The notes: generated by a model from the letters alone, not told the origin. Shown: positions 33,675-47,564, counted from the first letter of the stretch. The stretch: DNA of 64,000 nucleotides from Delphinus delphis (GCF_949987515.2 NC_082687.1:22428148-22492147), one strand, 5' to 3'. Translations and numbers: made by a program.

Positions 33675-36600
33675 CTATATGACTTCTCTCATAAAATATA
33701 CACACTACACTGAAAAATATATACATGTATATGTATTGCACCTATATACATGCAATATACATATATACTTTTTCGATCAAGGAAGCTAAATGAATGATTA
33801 TTTCATACTTTTAGTATACCCACACATTTTTGCTAGACAAAGTCTTCAACTTCTAAACTACATTTTTTCTCGCATATATAAGTGGTTTCTGTATTTTTGA
33901 GGTGGGACAGAGCTGCCTACTTTTCCAAACTCTCAGCCCCAAAGCTTTGCTGACACTGCGCTTCTTGGAGTATCTGTGTGCGTGGTTCCAAGCACAATTG
34001 CAAGCAAGTCGGCGATGACTGCCTGAAGGTTTGCCGCCTTCTATAGAGTACTTGGCATAATCTTGACATTATGGTTATTATTCTTTAATGCAAAAGTGGT
34101 ATAATACCATTACAGTGAAGATCAAATTGGATTTTGCCCATCCACTTCTAACATCTCTTTGAAATTTTTCATTTCCTCAAGCTCCCACTGGTTGGGGGGG
34201 GAAAAAAATTCCCTGGAGCGGGAGCTCTCTAAAGAGCTATGCTTATGTATTAAGTTCTTGCCACTGGGCAAATCTCCTGACCCAGGAAGATTTACTCTAA
34301 AACTTTTATAAATAATCCCCATCCCTTTTATTATACTTCTCTCTGCATTCTAATTACATTTTTAAGAAAGGCGAGCACAAATTTGATTGCCAGTATTCTT
34401 ATGAGATGAAGCTGGTTTAACCTGAGCTGAGAAAAGCTCCCATTGCCCTGCTCAGTATTTTTTCCCTAAAATCTTTATCAGTGTGTCAAGTCGAATTCAT
34501 AAGTCCTGACTTGACTGGATTTTTGAAAGGAAGAGGAGTTGGCAATACTGAATTACTCATTTATGACTCAGTGTGGGGTTATTCTGAAACACCCTGAGGT
34601 TCAAGCAGAGCCAGGGATGTGGGCTGAACACCAAGTTCAATTGGGTTATCTGAGACGTGAATTTGGTTTCTGGTCACCGCAATGAGAGGCACTTAAAATT
34701 TGCATGTGAATGTATATGTTGACTTCTTAACAAATTAAGGGCTAAGTAATTAGGCAGAAAAGGGAGTGGAAAAGGATTTATATCCTTGATAGGAGGGAGT
34801 GGAAAGGCTGGGCGGAAGCACAACTCCTTGGCACAAAGATACTGACAAAACAGAATCAGTGCAATATTTGCTTTAGTCATTGCATGCAAACCCATTAGGT
34901 TCCTGTGTCTCACCAGCAAGTTTGCTGTAGAGGTGCCAGATTTGTGTCAAGGCTTCTTGTGTGGCATATCTAGGAGTGCAGGGGAGAGTGGGGAGGCGGG
35001 AGCTGTCTGTTGAGAGGAGTTAGTGCCTGAGGTGTTCAATAATCCTGCTCTGTGGTCTGCCCCCTTCCCTGTGTATCCACTTGGCATTTGTGAATTACAT
35101 AGAAGGTAGAGAGGCTCCTACAATGGGAAAAGGACAAAGATCTGGATTTTGTTTGAAACTAGGCTTGAAACATACAGACACACGTTCAATGTTTGGTTAA
35201 GTGGCTTTCTTATTCGATAACAACCAGATTACAGAAGAGGCCTTGGAGGACTCTGAGAAAGAGATCTCCATAGTGGAGAAGGAAATTTTACACGCAGAGC
35301 CAGGCCCTATGACAGACCCTAAACTGTAGGAAGATTGGTTTCAGATATGTGTCCAGATACTGTATAAACAGGGGTGTGCAGTCAGTACAGACACAAAAGG
35401 ACCCACCCTCAGGAGAGCCCCACACTTGGTTTAGGGGTCTGCCGTCACTGTTTTAAAATGCTTAACACTTTTGAACAAGATGCTCTGTGTTTTCATTTTG
35501 CACTGAACCTCACAAATTATGTAGTAGTTCTGAGGGCGGCCCTTCCCCTAGGTCCCTCCCCAGTTCCCATCTATTTGAAATAGGCCTTCACTTAATGGGT
35601 TTCTCCCAGGGGAATACCGTAGGATTAGAGGTTGACCCTTACTGGCTTATATCTTTCTAAAACCCAGCCAGAAAAAGGCTAATTGCTCAGGGGTCAGGGG
35701 AAGAAGTGATTAAATTACTATTGGATTACCTTCTTGATCTTTCATAAGAAAAATGACATAATTAAAACTAATAACAATTTTCTTGCTAGGTTGCATTGAT
35801 CAGTACAAAATGAACCACTTTTCGTTTTAAATTAAGGAACACGATTCAATTCTCTCAAGAACACTTGCTGACATAAGAACTCTTTCTGTCTTACACCGAG
35901 CCTAAACTTGTCAGTGTCTTTGACTTTCATTTCTAAGAGGAGAAAAATGTAATAATCTGCCAATACAGAGTAAGAAAGTAGGTTGGAGAATCTTGAGTTG
36001 AGCCTAAGTTTGGATAAAGTATGAAACAAAATTGAATCTTTAGATCCCCAGTAGGAGGCATGGCTGGTAAAAGAACGTCTAGAGAGCTGGCATCTCACAA
36101 ACATTTTCAGCCTGAAGATTTACCTTCTATAGATATAGTCTGATCCAGACTTAGTTCATGTCTGGTCAAAGCCTGTACATAATGCTTCAGTTTGCACTGT
36201 CACCCAGCTGTCTCTCTTGGTTTTTCAACATTCTTTGTTTAGCTGTTCTAAAACTAGGGCTGTCTAAATCGCTTAGTTTCGTACACGCGTTTCAATGCCA
36301 CGAATTAATCTGAAGTAACATGAATCCATATTTCTCCTCACTTCCAGCTTTACTTTTGGCATTGACAGGAACAGTTATAAAATGAATAATTATATAAATC
36401 TTGAATCAAATTGAAAATACTTCTTTATTATGTCTTTGTAAAAATTAAGCCAGGTGAAAATGTTTTTCTTAGATTTTGCAGTAGAATGATGTTACACATC
36501 AAGGGTACCTAGTGCAGTCACCAGCTATGAAATATTTCTTTTGAAGGGGAGACATTATTGAGAACATGAAAGTAAGTCTAAGGGAAGCACCCACAATGGT

Positions 36601-38855
36601 GTCAGGATCAGAAGAAAAATTGCAGCAGCTGTGAAATGAGAAGCACATGCATAGTCACGTGGATATCGATCCTTTGCACGAATTCCATCTTTAAAATCAC
36701 AAAATAATGTAAACATAAAATTCCTCTAACATTGCTTAATGAACAAACACTCCTTTAATATTTTAGACTTTAGATGAATAGATGAGCATGCAAATTTTGG
36801 ATATTGTGTTAGAGCTTTTTAAAATATTATGTTTATTTTCTTATTGCTTGAGATGAAAGACAAAGAAAATAAGGGATGTTGAATGTAAATCAGAATCTTA
36901 TTTAAAAGAGCAAGGTTAAAGTCTCTATAAAGTATTTGAGAAACTGTCTACAGATGTATGTTCTCATTTTTCCCCAAATTATCTTCTGCTTTTTTCAAAG
37001 CCTATAAGGTAGGAATGGAGATTATAAGAACAATTTGCAGAAATTCACTCTTAAATCCTTTCTCTTGCCTTCTTAGGCTCCCTAGGGAGAAGTTCTTGTG
37101 TTAGAGAGAGTATTTCCAGGAATTTAATTGTGTTCCTTAGCATAAAATCAGACCCTTCTGAAACACTTCAGGACAATTAGCAAATTGTCACCCATTTTCC
37201 TCTTCTTCTGCACTGGCCTCCAGGGAAAAATGGAGAACTGTCACAGTGGTAATCGCAGGCATTCTTTTGCCTTTACCTTTCCCCACTGATTCCTAATCCA
37301 AGCTTCATGAAAATACAGTTTTAGAGTTTATAGAAAAAGAGCAAAATTTAACTTCAAAGAGCCAAACTTATTTTCCGGTTCCATGGTTTCCTCTCTCTTG
37401 GTATTTTACACGGGAACTGATTTCCATTTCATACCCCTGAGAAGGAGTATTATCATATCATCATGAAGAACTAAACTAGCTCATATTATCTCTAAGCCGA
37501 GAGTCTGTGGTTTGCCAATTGGAATTTATCCTTGCTGATCTAAGAGCTTAAGCTGCCCTGGAACAGTGAAGCCAGGAAGCAAACCAAGAGTTACCTAGTG
37601 TCTCTCCTGAGGACTGAAAAAATGACTATCACTCAGGTCCTAATAAAGAGAAGGGTGATTTCATGCCAAATGACGTTAGCACGGTGATCTGAATCTTTTA
37701 TAGTTAATTATTACTTCCAAGCACAAACGCACTTGAGAAAGGTCAGTGTCCCTCACTTTTCAGCTGTCATCATTAGGTATAGCTCTAGCTGTAAAGACCT
37801 TGTGAAGTGGCAGTAGCTTACTGGGGGCTCAAGCCTCTCCCCGGGGAAGTAGCACAGTAATTATCACCTCCAGATGTTCCTTTGAGAAGCCTGTTTATCT
37901 TCTCCCTTCTTTCCAAACAAATTTCAGTTTCTCTATCTAGATTCTGTTTGGGCCAGTGAGTGAGTCACAGGGGCCGGAAGTAGCGTTACTTTCAAGCCGG
38001 CAAGGTGTGCAGAAACAGTAAACACGCAGGTCCGAGACTGCTACTATTTTTAAACAGGATGGCAATTTAGACCAACTTGCAAGGTTGGCCCTTGGCATAC
38101 CTGAGACTTTGGATTTGGAGAGGATTTCCCACCATTCCCAGAACTGTGCCTGAAATGTTTATATAAATATTGTGGATTAAGCTGGACACCTGCTTTGTTT
38201 CTGGACATCTGAAAGTTTGGCATGTGCTAGACAAAGGGTGCCTAGGTGACTAGCCCCCAATGGAAGCCTTGGGTACTGAGTCTCTAAGTAGAAATAAAAT
38301 AGTATATCTGAGAAAATATTAGAGAAAAGAAGCTATAACACTTCTAGGACATTTGTGTGTATGTTGTCTGATATAAAGAACTATAGCTTTAGGTGGTTGT
38401 ATTAAGCATTATGCCAGGTGATGTCAAGATCCTTTAGAAATTCTTCAGATGTCCACAAATATTACTTAAAATTTTAGTAAAATTTAAGTTCATAGGATGG
38501 GTGAGGGATATTAGATTAAGTTGGTTATACAGCAAGCGAGGGGCAAAAGTGGGAAAATGAGATTTATCCTGAGAATAGACCACAACCCAATCTTTCTCCA
38601 CCCATGGACATCTTACATTCATGGACACGAGAATATCAATAGATTGAAGCAAAGGCAGAGGCTCTTGTGTGTATAAATGCAAATCTAGTCCATCTTGCTA
38701 ACTCACAGTACCAGAATCAAAGTCCTGTTTCTACAAGACTAACTCCTCCAGAGTCAGAGTGGATTATTTCTGCTACATATAAACAGCATTATGCTTCAAC
38801 CCTCTTCTAAACAGAACTCTATCTAGCTCATTAACTAGTCAACGTGGTTATAGAC
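33675..38855. other. Long non-coding stretch without recognised repeats
   Basis: About 5 kb with no confident SINE, LINE or LTR. Frames of up to 90 codons (35832-36104, minus) show no recognisable domain. A short CpG-containing patch at 37960-38040 holds an AP-1-like tgagtca and an ETS-like ccggaagt. Part of this stretch may be conserved or regulatory, which cannot be judged from one sequence. Confidence 0.45.
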
Positions 38856-38859
38856 TTGG

Positions 38860-39075
38860 GATTTGGAGTCAGATACCAAATCTTCTTACTAACCATATGA
38901 AGTGACTTAGACCACACTGATTATTTTTTAAGTCTTGTTTGTATAATCTATAAAAAGAGAATGACACCACCTAATGCACAGGGCTATAGGGATATTCAGA
39001 TGAGAAACAATATGAAAGTACAGGACCTACACACTGCTCCTGAAATATTGTGATTAGATAAATGGTAGAAATTCT
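38860..39075 (-). mobile_element. MIR SINE, antisense
   Basis: Contains 'gggatttggagtcagatacc', 'aatctataaaaagagaatga' and 'gggctatagggatattcaga' in the order of an antisense MIR. Confidence 0.7.
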
Positions 39076-39339
39076 TGCCTATCCCTTATTGTTTGAGAGA
39101 GTTATAGCCTTTGACAGATATCTATCTGCTCAGAGACAGAAGAGACTCCAGGCACAATCTCTCGTCCATAGAAGAACCCCACTGTTTAAGAAATGGATGT
39201 TTAAACAACTAAAAGAGAGAAATAAGTAGCCAATGAATCAAATGAACAACATTATTGCTGTGATATAAGTTCAAAGAAGAGAGAGTCTGTCTGCTCATAT
39301 GAGAATAAAAGTTATGTAAGACAGCATCTGAATCGTCTG

Positions 39340-39490
39340 ACCTCATCAAGTTCCTGATCTCCTTTGCTTTAGTTTCCTCATCTGTAAAATGGAAATAAAC
39401 AATAACACTGCTCTCATATGAGTGTTAGGAGGATTAATGGGTTAATACTGAAGAGTACTTAGAACGTTGTCTGGCAGAGACATTTCATCA
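39340..39490 (-). mobile_element. MIR SINE fragment, antisense
   Basis: The core 'tagtttcctcatctgtaaaa' followed by 'tgttaggaggattaatgggt' and 'gtacttagaacgttgtctgg' is characteristic of antisense MIR. Confidence 0.85.
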
Positions 39491-40265
39491 CCATCATTAA
39501 ATTACTTGTGAAATACAAACATGAACGTGTGAGTTATTTTATGTGGAATCTTCCCTGGTGTCTTTAAGTGAGATTGCTTCCCTAAAGTCCTCGAGCTTCT
39601 GTTGGGCACTTTTGACATCCAAGAGTTGTGTATAATCCTGTGAGGAACAAGCAAAAAGGGGGGTGTTTGGGGTGTTGTGATATCCTATGTTCCTCTATGC
39701 AGTTGCTACTATGTTTTTTGATGTTTTTTTTCTGCTTTTGCTTTGGGATATGTTATTTCCAAGAGGAAGAAGAAAACCAAATACAATACAAATAAGCTTC
39801 AGGTTGGGTTAAACTATCAAGGGACAAAAGTATCCTTCTGACAGTAATACAAGGAGATGTGAATTTTTTATCGAATTTTCTCTCTGTGCTCTCAGAAGGG
39901 GTCAAAGCTTAAAAGGACATCTTTTATTCAGGGCATGATAGCTGTTCTCCAAAATCGAGCTATTTGTGTGACGTCTCTTTCCAGTTGTCACTTTCCTTTG
40001 TGTCAGCTCGGCATAAGCTGACAGAATCACTTAAACTATCTAATAAAAACATTCACACATTGAATTAGGTAACTTTAAGGTGTCTTCCAATTCTAAGATT
40101 CTATGATTTTAGCCAATGAAGGTAATGTTGAGAAAAAGTCTATTAAGTTTTATGTTCCTTCTAAATGTTTTAGTGTCACAATTAGGAAAACAAATCCTTA
40201 TATCTATTAATGCTGAGATCTAATATTCTGAGGAATCACTTAACATTTTCTTTTTGTTTTAATGC
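39491..40265. other. Non-coding; possible old repeat near 40060-40120
   Basis: The text 'gtgtcttccaattctaagat' with 'tctatgatttt' after it resembles the end of several old mammalian repeats, but is too short to assign. No gene is seen. Confidence 0.45.
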
Positions 40266-40267
40266 CT

Positions 40268-40346
40268 TTTCTTTTTTTTTTTTAACACCTTTATTGGAGT
40301 ATAATTGCTTTACAACGGTGTGTTACTTTCTGCTTTATAACGAAGT
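40268..40346 (-). mobile_element. Short L1 3' end, antisense
   Basis: A T-run followed by 'ctttattggagtataattgc' and 'tttacaacggtgtgttactt' is the antisense of the cetartiodactyl L1 3' terminus. Confidence 0.88.
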
Positions 40347-40918
40347 GGTACTAACTGAGGAGTGTAAAGTAACAATTAACAATAATATAAATGTTCACCG
40401 AATTTTATCTTCTTCCCTGAAAAAGCTAATATAAAATGAATGCAAAAATAACTAAACTATCATTTGATAAAACTTAGCAGTTTAGATTTTAAATTTGAAA
40501 CTCTATGGTTACTATTTATTAACTCAAAATCATTTAAAAATTGTCAGAAGGTAGGCTACAAAAAATTGTAAGTGGGAAAATAAACAATCACTATAAGTGA
40601 TGCATATTAATTAATAACCATCTACCAGCTAGAAATATGCTGAGAAAATAGTTGGGATAGATATGAAACTGCTGACTAGAAAAACAAGGCAAAACTGTAA
40701 CTAGTAGAATTCACACTATTGACATATGTTGGCCAAAGAGTTCTGTTTATATTGTATGGAATGAAGCAGGGTCTAATATTAGCATGGGATGTGGAAGAAA
40801 ATTAATCTACTAAAATTGGATTGAAGCAGTATTTTAAATTTTTCCCAGATTGAGCTATGTTTGAAAGTTGAGATTATAACCAGCAAAGAGTTATACTGAC
40901 ATCTTTGCATACTTCTAG
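40347..40918. other. Non-coding, no recognised feature
   Basis: AT-rich, with no credible frame. Confidence 0.55.
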
Positions 40919-40931
40919 AAAACACTGAGAA

Positions 40932-41157
40932 CACTACTATATATAAAATAGATAACTAATAAGAACCTACTGTATAGCACAGGGAACTCTACTCAATACT
41001 CTGTAATGACCTATATGGGAAAAGAATCTAAAAAGAGTGGAATATATATATGTATAACTGATTCACTTTGCTGTACAGCAGAAATTAACACAACATTGTA
41101 AATCAACTATACTTCAATAAAAATAAATAACTAAATAAATAATCACTTAGGAAAAAA
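40932..41157 (+). mobile_element. L1 3' UTR insertion (5'-truncated)
   Basis: Contains 'cctactgtatagcacaggga', 'ctgattcactttgctgtaca' and 'gtaaatcaactatacttcaa', then an A-rich tail. Target-site duplication 'aaaacactgagaa' at 40919-40931 and 'aaaacaccgagaa' at 41158-41170 (one mismatch). Confidence 0.95.
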
Positions 41158-41170
41158 AAAACACCGAGAA

Positions 41171-42950
41171 AGCCAGCTTTATATTCGGAACAACGTACAT
41201 GTCCCACAAAAAATATTTATGAGCAATTTATACGATAGTGTTCTACTTAAATATGGCAAACATCAAAATTAACAATGTTCAAGAGACAAAATCAAATCGA
41301 CAGACATTTACTGAGTATTTGCTATTATGAAAGGCAACGTGGTGATGTCTTGTGGAATACAAAAATCAGATGGTATGTCCCATATTTTGCTTTTAATGAC
41401 CTTAAAGTTTATTTGAAAAGAAAAAGGGGGAGAAAGGACTAAATGCTAAATGACTCTGTGTGATTTAAAAATTAGTGAAAGAGAAAAATCTAATAGCTGT
41501 CATAAGGTAGCATATGGTTAATAACATGATCGAGGAGGCTTTTGTTATTACAGAATGCTTTGATTTTAAGCCTAAAATCAGTGTGCCTAATAATTGAGGG
41601 ATTAAACAGTGCTTCCAAAATCACTGTGGCACCGCTGTATACATTATGGGCCACGTTTTCTGGAAACAACATAACCTTGAAACCAGTGCCCTGGGTAATG
41701 GAGGGATTCAGTTCAATTACTGTTCAACAGTCATAGGCACCATTACTGGTTTTTCTAGCGTTTTCTGATTGTTCTGGTGTTCATGTCCTGAGATGATTTG
41801 GGGGCAGCTTTCCTTGTGCTCCTGACCCTGACTTCCTACCTTCCTTGCCTCTGCCTTTCTAACTCAGTGCAGGAGGGAAAAAAATGAGCCTAATCAAGTG
41901 GGGTGTCTGCAAAGTCAAGAAATAGGATAAATTTAGTTTTAAGTAGTATGTCAGGTACATTTGCAAATATCACATTCAGTATGGTTTTCTTCAAAAACAG
42001 GTGAAGGATCTCTACATTAAAGCAATGGGTACAACAGTGAGTCAAAAAAATACAGCAATACACACACAAAAAACAGCCTTAGTCCCTTTGACACAGTAGT
42101 ATAATACCTACTTGACACACTTTTTTTTTTTTTTTACCTCCAAGTCCCTCTTCTGTTCTGAACTCTTCAGAAAAAAGGGACTAAAATAATCTAGAGCGTT
42201 ACACATATTATTGACTATATTCCCTGAATATACACTGCTAACCGATCATATAACGGTATACGATTAGAGCTAAACAGCAGATAACTTTATTAAGAAGATT
42301 CAGGATTGGTTTAATAGACCCAGAGCTTTGAACTGAGTTTTGAAAAACAGATAACATCTAGAAAGGTAAACCAGAGAACAGAGATAAAAATAGCCCCAAG
42401 TCTTTTTACAGGACTCCACACAAAAGTAAGTATTGAATATTTGTAGAGAATAAGACTTCATTGGAAGGATACGATAAAATAAATGTTGTAGTATTATTTT
42501 ATGTTGTCAGTAATACAACAAAACAGTATTAAATTCTGTTGTCAGCAATACACCAAAAAGAGGAGAGACTTAGAACACCAGATTAACAGTATGTGTCTAT
42601 AATTAAATATTGCACAAATTCCAAATATATTGATGAACATTATGTTTGGCTACTTCAATAAAGATGTCTGCATATTTACAAAAATTTAAAACAATCAAGT
42701 GCTATGTTTGCCGTATACTAGGTGGCGCCCTACTTAAATTACAAATGTGATATTTAGGGACTAATAACTATGTCTGCACTGCTACCTTTGCAAACTAATA
42801 TGTTATTCAAAGTATAGTTTTTAAAAAGTTAAAATAATGAATCACATAAATATATAGTGAAAACATGTCAAATATACTTAACTCATTAATGAGGGAACCA
42901 GTAGAACAATGAAGCCACATCAAAAAGCATCAAAGAGATTTATATAGTCA
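41171..42950. other. Non-coding; T-run and CTCF-like motif
   Basis: No gene is supported. A run of 15 T lies at 42121-42135. A CTCF-like motif at 42716-42731 is listed separately. The frames at 41490-41736 on the two strands are short and unremarkable. Confidence 0.5.
42716..42731 (+). promoter_or_regulatory. CTCF-like binding motif
   Basis: The sequence 'atactaggtggcgccc' matches the most informative core of the CTCF motif (CTAGGTGGCGC) in an otherwise AT-rich region with few CpG. Occupancy is unknown; this is a motif match by eye only. Confidence 0.4.
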
Positions 42951-42954
42951 GCTT

Positions 42955-43265
42955 AGAATGGCATGTTGAAATAACTTGAAGTTAGACATAAAACTGGTTA
43001 ATGTCCTACAGGGCAATAAAATAGTAACCTTTTCTATCAGATAACAATTGTTTGCATCTCTAACAGACAACTCTCTGAGAACAAACAGACAAAATCTCTG
43101 GTTAAAACCTTGTTAGAGTAAACATATAACTGCACAGGCCTAATCATGGGTTAAGTAGTGAATCAACTTAAGCATACCATATCGAGAAATAATTTGGGGG
43201 TGGGTCTATTAGGCAATGCTCCAGCGTGACATTGAAAAGGCATGCAGTCACCCTTTTCCCTTATT
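42955..43265 (+). repeat. Unclassified old repeat, copy A
   Basis: Shares a colinear pattern with 49590-49865 in the same orientation. Examples are 'ggttaatgtcctacagggca' here against 'agttaatgccctacagggta' there, and 'attaggcaatgctccagc' against 'gttaggcaatgctccacc'. Divergence and indels are large, so the duplication is ancient or both are members of a dispersed family. I do not recognise the family. Confidence 0.7.
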
Positions 43266-43269
43266 TACA

Positions 43270-46130
43270 AATAATATTAGGATAGGTTTTTTTTTTTTAA
43301 CAGGCTTTCCTTGTGATCATAAATAATCATCAGAGATTATACTCTTTATCACAAAAGGCTGGTCTAATGTTTCATCTGTATAGATTTGGCAAGAAGCTTT
43401 AAGTAACATATGTACATATCCTTTCTAAACGGTCTTCTAATCTAGAGTTATATAAAGTTGGAAGACTACTAAATCCACAGAATTTAACTGTGTGGAGATT
43501 TCATTAAAAATATTGGAATGAACTTTTAAAAGCTTCCAATATTTAACTTTCTTTTTCAAGTTATGAACCAACACAAGAGGTTCATCTCCACCAAGTTTTG
43601 TTTGCAGTACAGGTAATGTTGATGAATTCCTTTCTCCTTGAGATCTTCAGAATCTGCTGAGCTTCCTGAACTGTCAGAAAATGACCTTCCTTAATATCTG
43701 TAAGGCAAGGACCCTATTTTTAGACCAGTATCCTGGAGGGGCTATGTAGACATTGGTCAAATGAAAGGTACAATCCCTTTTCCTTAATTGTGGGCTTTTT
43801 AATGTGTGAATAAATAAGATTTAGTCTCAAATATGACACTCTAGCCATATCCTTGATTGTACAACTGATTTGCTTAATTATACTCTGGTTAAAAATAAAA
43901 GAACAGAATCTTAGTAGATCTATGTAAATAATTATATTGTCATGAAAAGTAGAGATTCAGTATCTGCTCCTGTCCACTGATAGGTAGATCAGTGAGAAAA
44001 AGATAGCATTTTTTTTAAAGTATCATTTCAATTTGCAAAAACATTAATAGAAATGACTTGCTCATATAGCTGTCAGAAAATAGTACATTGAAAAATATTA
44101 CCAACAATATTCCAAAATGAATAACCACAATTAAATTTTCCTCATCAGTTCATTCAGTCCTACTTAGTCAATTATTTTTCCATTGGATCTTGGTCAGCAG
44201 TCTGGTTTCATGAAGTTGTATGCTTCTTGATTAAAAAGAGCTCTTGACATTTTTAATCAGTCTCCTGTCTAAATGATGTTGGCTTAGAAGCCTTTACTCA
44301 AAATCCTTTCCCTCGAAGTATCAGTGAGTAGTACAGTCTTTCTCTGATGCCCTAAGAACATGCTTCTTTATTGAGGACCACATTTCTAGACTGTAGCTTA
44401 TAATGAGCCTTTGGGCAAACATGAGAGAAAAGTATAAACCATCTGTTGATGATAACATTAATGACAGTGATTAATTTATTAGAGTAGAACATTATGAGAT
44501 TTAATGGGAATAATATTCTCTGTTGGGTCATAATATATAATGATATCTTAAGGATGGATTTGATCCAGGTTTCCCCTGTGGGTCAAACATACTATGAACT
44601 ATAAGGGCATTGCTGCAATCCTGGAGCCTTCCAATTCTTTCTGTAATGTGGATAAGCCCTGAAACAAATTTGTATTAATAGTATTTTCCTGTATGAAACT
44701 AACTTAGGGAAAGTATAGTTTTTCCTGATTTGACACCTATTCCCAACAGCTCTTACAATAGTGTTAAGCTAATTAAGAAATGCTGAGCACATCAAACAAC
44801 CTAATTATTACTAGTATTCCTCCTTTAATAAGATGAAAAAAGAATCTTTGTAGGTACCTAAGAACCTCTGGAAAACCCCATGCATTACTCACGTATTAAA
44901 GATATCTTGAAAAAACTTTTTTTCTGAATATAAGATCTGATTTTAGAAGGGCAAAATCAAAAGAATCATTAAAGGAGATTAGACACTGGGTTAAGAGAGG
45001 AACATAAGTGTCTAAAAAAATGGTTATAGCCTGGCTACCTAGTAAACACAATGTCAAAAAAAATTTTTTTAAACAGATATAGCAAAAGGTAACCTAATTA
45101 ACATAATTTTAAGGTAACCTAATTAACCTAGTTGTAATATCCCTTCTCTCTTTCAGAAGTAATTTTTGTTCTTTGTTTTTTTAAAAATAAATAATCAAGG
45201 GCATTACAAAGACAGCAGAACAAAAAATTATTCTGATGAGCTACAGAGTCTCTGCTGTCTGAAAATTATATAAAAGCTAAAGAGTAACCTTTTATTATTT
45301 CTTAAGAGGAGCTGAATACTTTAAGATCAATTTTAGCACAGAGAAAATCCAAATTCTCGTATTGTATTAATATTTGACAGTAAAGAACTCATAAACCTTC
45401 TTTCCCCCTTGTGAACAAATCCATCAAAACTGCCCCAACACATTGCATTGCTTCTTTTCAGACACATCCTTTAGGGTATTACAATCCAAGTCAAAGAAAA
45501 TTCACTTTCTTTAAACAACTTGCTATAGCCACTCAAATTTTGTCATCCACTATAGTCTTTCATGTTCTAGAATAAATTGACACTTTATTTTAGGGCAAAA
45601 CTATTCTCTAGTTCCTTTAAAAAATACAAAAATATATTCCATTACCTTGTATATACAAGTTGTATTTATTTTCTGTCAGTTTTCTGCATAGATTCTCATC
45701 CATCCATGTTAATTGCCACTTTTAACTAAAGTACCAAGTTCTGCTTCACAGCAAAAATGAGAGGTAGGTAATTGAGAACTCTCTTATATCAGCATTTTGG
45801 CAGATCAGAAAAGTTTATGAGCACACATTATAAAACCTCTAAAATCACATACTTTTACACTCTTACAGTGGAAAAAAAAAGATGTTTATTAACACATCTT
45901 AAAGGCATAGACACTATAATATTTTACAATAAACCTTATCCTTGATCAAATTTCCATTGTTCTATGTTTCTTATAATCTATGTCTATGAACAAAGGTTAT
46001 CTGTTAATTAATTCTGATATTCATCAAGGTCTTAAATTTAACTAATCTCTTAAAAATTTTGTTTAAGTTGACCAAAAAAAAAAAAACCCCACAATAATTT
46101 GTTTTGTTTGTGTTTATTTATTTATTTATG
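43270..46130. other. Non-coding; short direct repeats
   Basis: AT-rich, with almost no open frames. A 17-bp direct repeat 'aaggtaacctaattaac' occurs at 45086-45102 and 45111-45127. Part of it may extend the old repeat at 42955-43265. No gene is seen. Confidence 0.5.
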
Positions 46131-46137
46131 TCTTTTT

Positions 46138-46284
46138 TTTTTTAACTAAGGTATAGTTGATGTACAATATGTTTCAGGTGTACAACAAAGTGATGCACAA
46201 TTTTTCAAGGTTATATTCCATTTATAGTTATTATAAAATATTGGCTATATTCCCTGTGTTGTACAATGTATCTTTGTATTGTAT
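46138..46284 (-). mobile_element. L1 3' UTR fragment, antisense
   Basis: T-rich start, then 'aaggtatagttgatgtacaa', 'caggtgtacaacaaagtgat' and 'ggctatattccctgtgttgt'. All are antisense L1 3' UTR phrases. Confidence 0.85.
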
Positions 46285-46288
46285 AAAC

Positions 46289-46497
46289 CAGGGGTCCCCA
46301 ACCCCTGGGCCGTGGACAGGTACTGGTCAGCAGCCTGTTAGGAACCGGGCCGCACAGCAGGAGGTGGGCGGCAGGTGAGCAAGTGAAGCTTCATCTGCTG
46401 CTCCCCATTGCTCCCCGTTTCTCACATTACTGCCCCCAACCCTGTCCATGGAAAAATTTTCTTCCATGAAACTGGTCCCTGGTGCCAAAAAGTTTGC
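46289..46497 (+). mobile_element. hAT-type non-autonomous DNA transposon, internally deleted
   Basis: The left end 'caggggtccccaacccctgg' and right part 'gaaactggtccctggtgcca' are near-complementary terminal segments of a well-known mammalian hAT-group MITE. Between them are 'ttaggaaccgggccgcacag' and 'caggaggtgggcggcaggtg'. It is shorter than the usual full element, so the middle is deleted. The name of the subfamily is not certain. Confidence 0.8.
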
Positions 46498-47205
46498 CCG
46501 AATTATAATTCAATTAATTGAACACATAATTTTATATAATTTAAAAATTAATATGGAAGAATATCAGTTAATCTGGGCAATAAACTAATATAGACTTTTA
46601 GGACATTCATATTAGCAGTCTCTTTATGAGAAAACAAACCAAAACCTAAAAGAAACTGTTTTTTCATTTACTTTACTCTGATAAAAGTTAGGAAAAATAC
46701 ATAGGGCTGTTTTTAAACCCCCAAAGAGCCAACTATCTCATTTTCCCAAGGATTCATTTTGAGCATATAAACTTGAATCCTTATATAAAAACACTTCTGA
46801 GCAAAGCTGTTTTTTGTTTTTTTTTTCCCCCAAGACAAGTTTTATTTTTCCCTTTGAAAGCTTGGGATTCCTCATTTGAAGCACAGGACACAGAAGATTG
46901 TTAACTGTTTTCTCAATTCCCTCAAGGATGGTGCATAGCTAATACCACTGTGGGTGCAACAGAGAGAAGTTAATAAATTGCTTGCAAAGGATGATGTAGA
47001 GAATTAAGGTTTAATCTCCGTTGTACAGGGAAGACTCAGTAAGAGCACATACAAAGAAACAGAACTTTTACTTTTTTCTGGAAATTCTTGTGCTTTTAAA
47101 TATTTATATAAACCTTATGTTTTGTGATATTCTTTCAACGGCAGAACACAACACAATGACACTCAGATGAAAAATAGAACTCTTTGTTACTTATAGTTCC
47201 AAACA
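46498..47205. other. Non-coding, no recognised feature
   Basis: AT-rich with a T-run near 46810-46827. No gene is seen. Confidence 0.5.
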
Positions 47206-47221
47206 AGAGAAAGCTGCCAGG

Positions 47222-47533
47222 GTGAGAGGGTGAAGCTGGGGCGAAGTGAGAGTAGCATCAACAAGTGTACACTACTGAACGTAAAATAATTGGCTGGTGG
47301 GAAGCAGCAGCAGAGCAGAGATTGGCTGGGTGCTTTGTGATGACCTAGAGGGGTGGGACAGGGAGGGCTGGAGGGAGGCCCAAGAGGGAGGGGATATGGG
47401 GACGTGTGTATGCATATGGCTGATTCTCTTTGTTGTGCAACAGAAACTAACACAATATTGTGAAGCAATTATACTCCAATAAAGATCTATTAAAAGAAAA
47501 AGAAAAAAAAAAAGAGAAAAACAAAAAAGAGGA

Positions 47534-47564
<31 letters not shown>

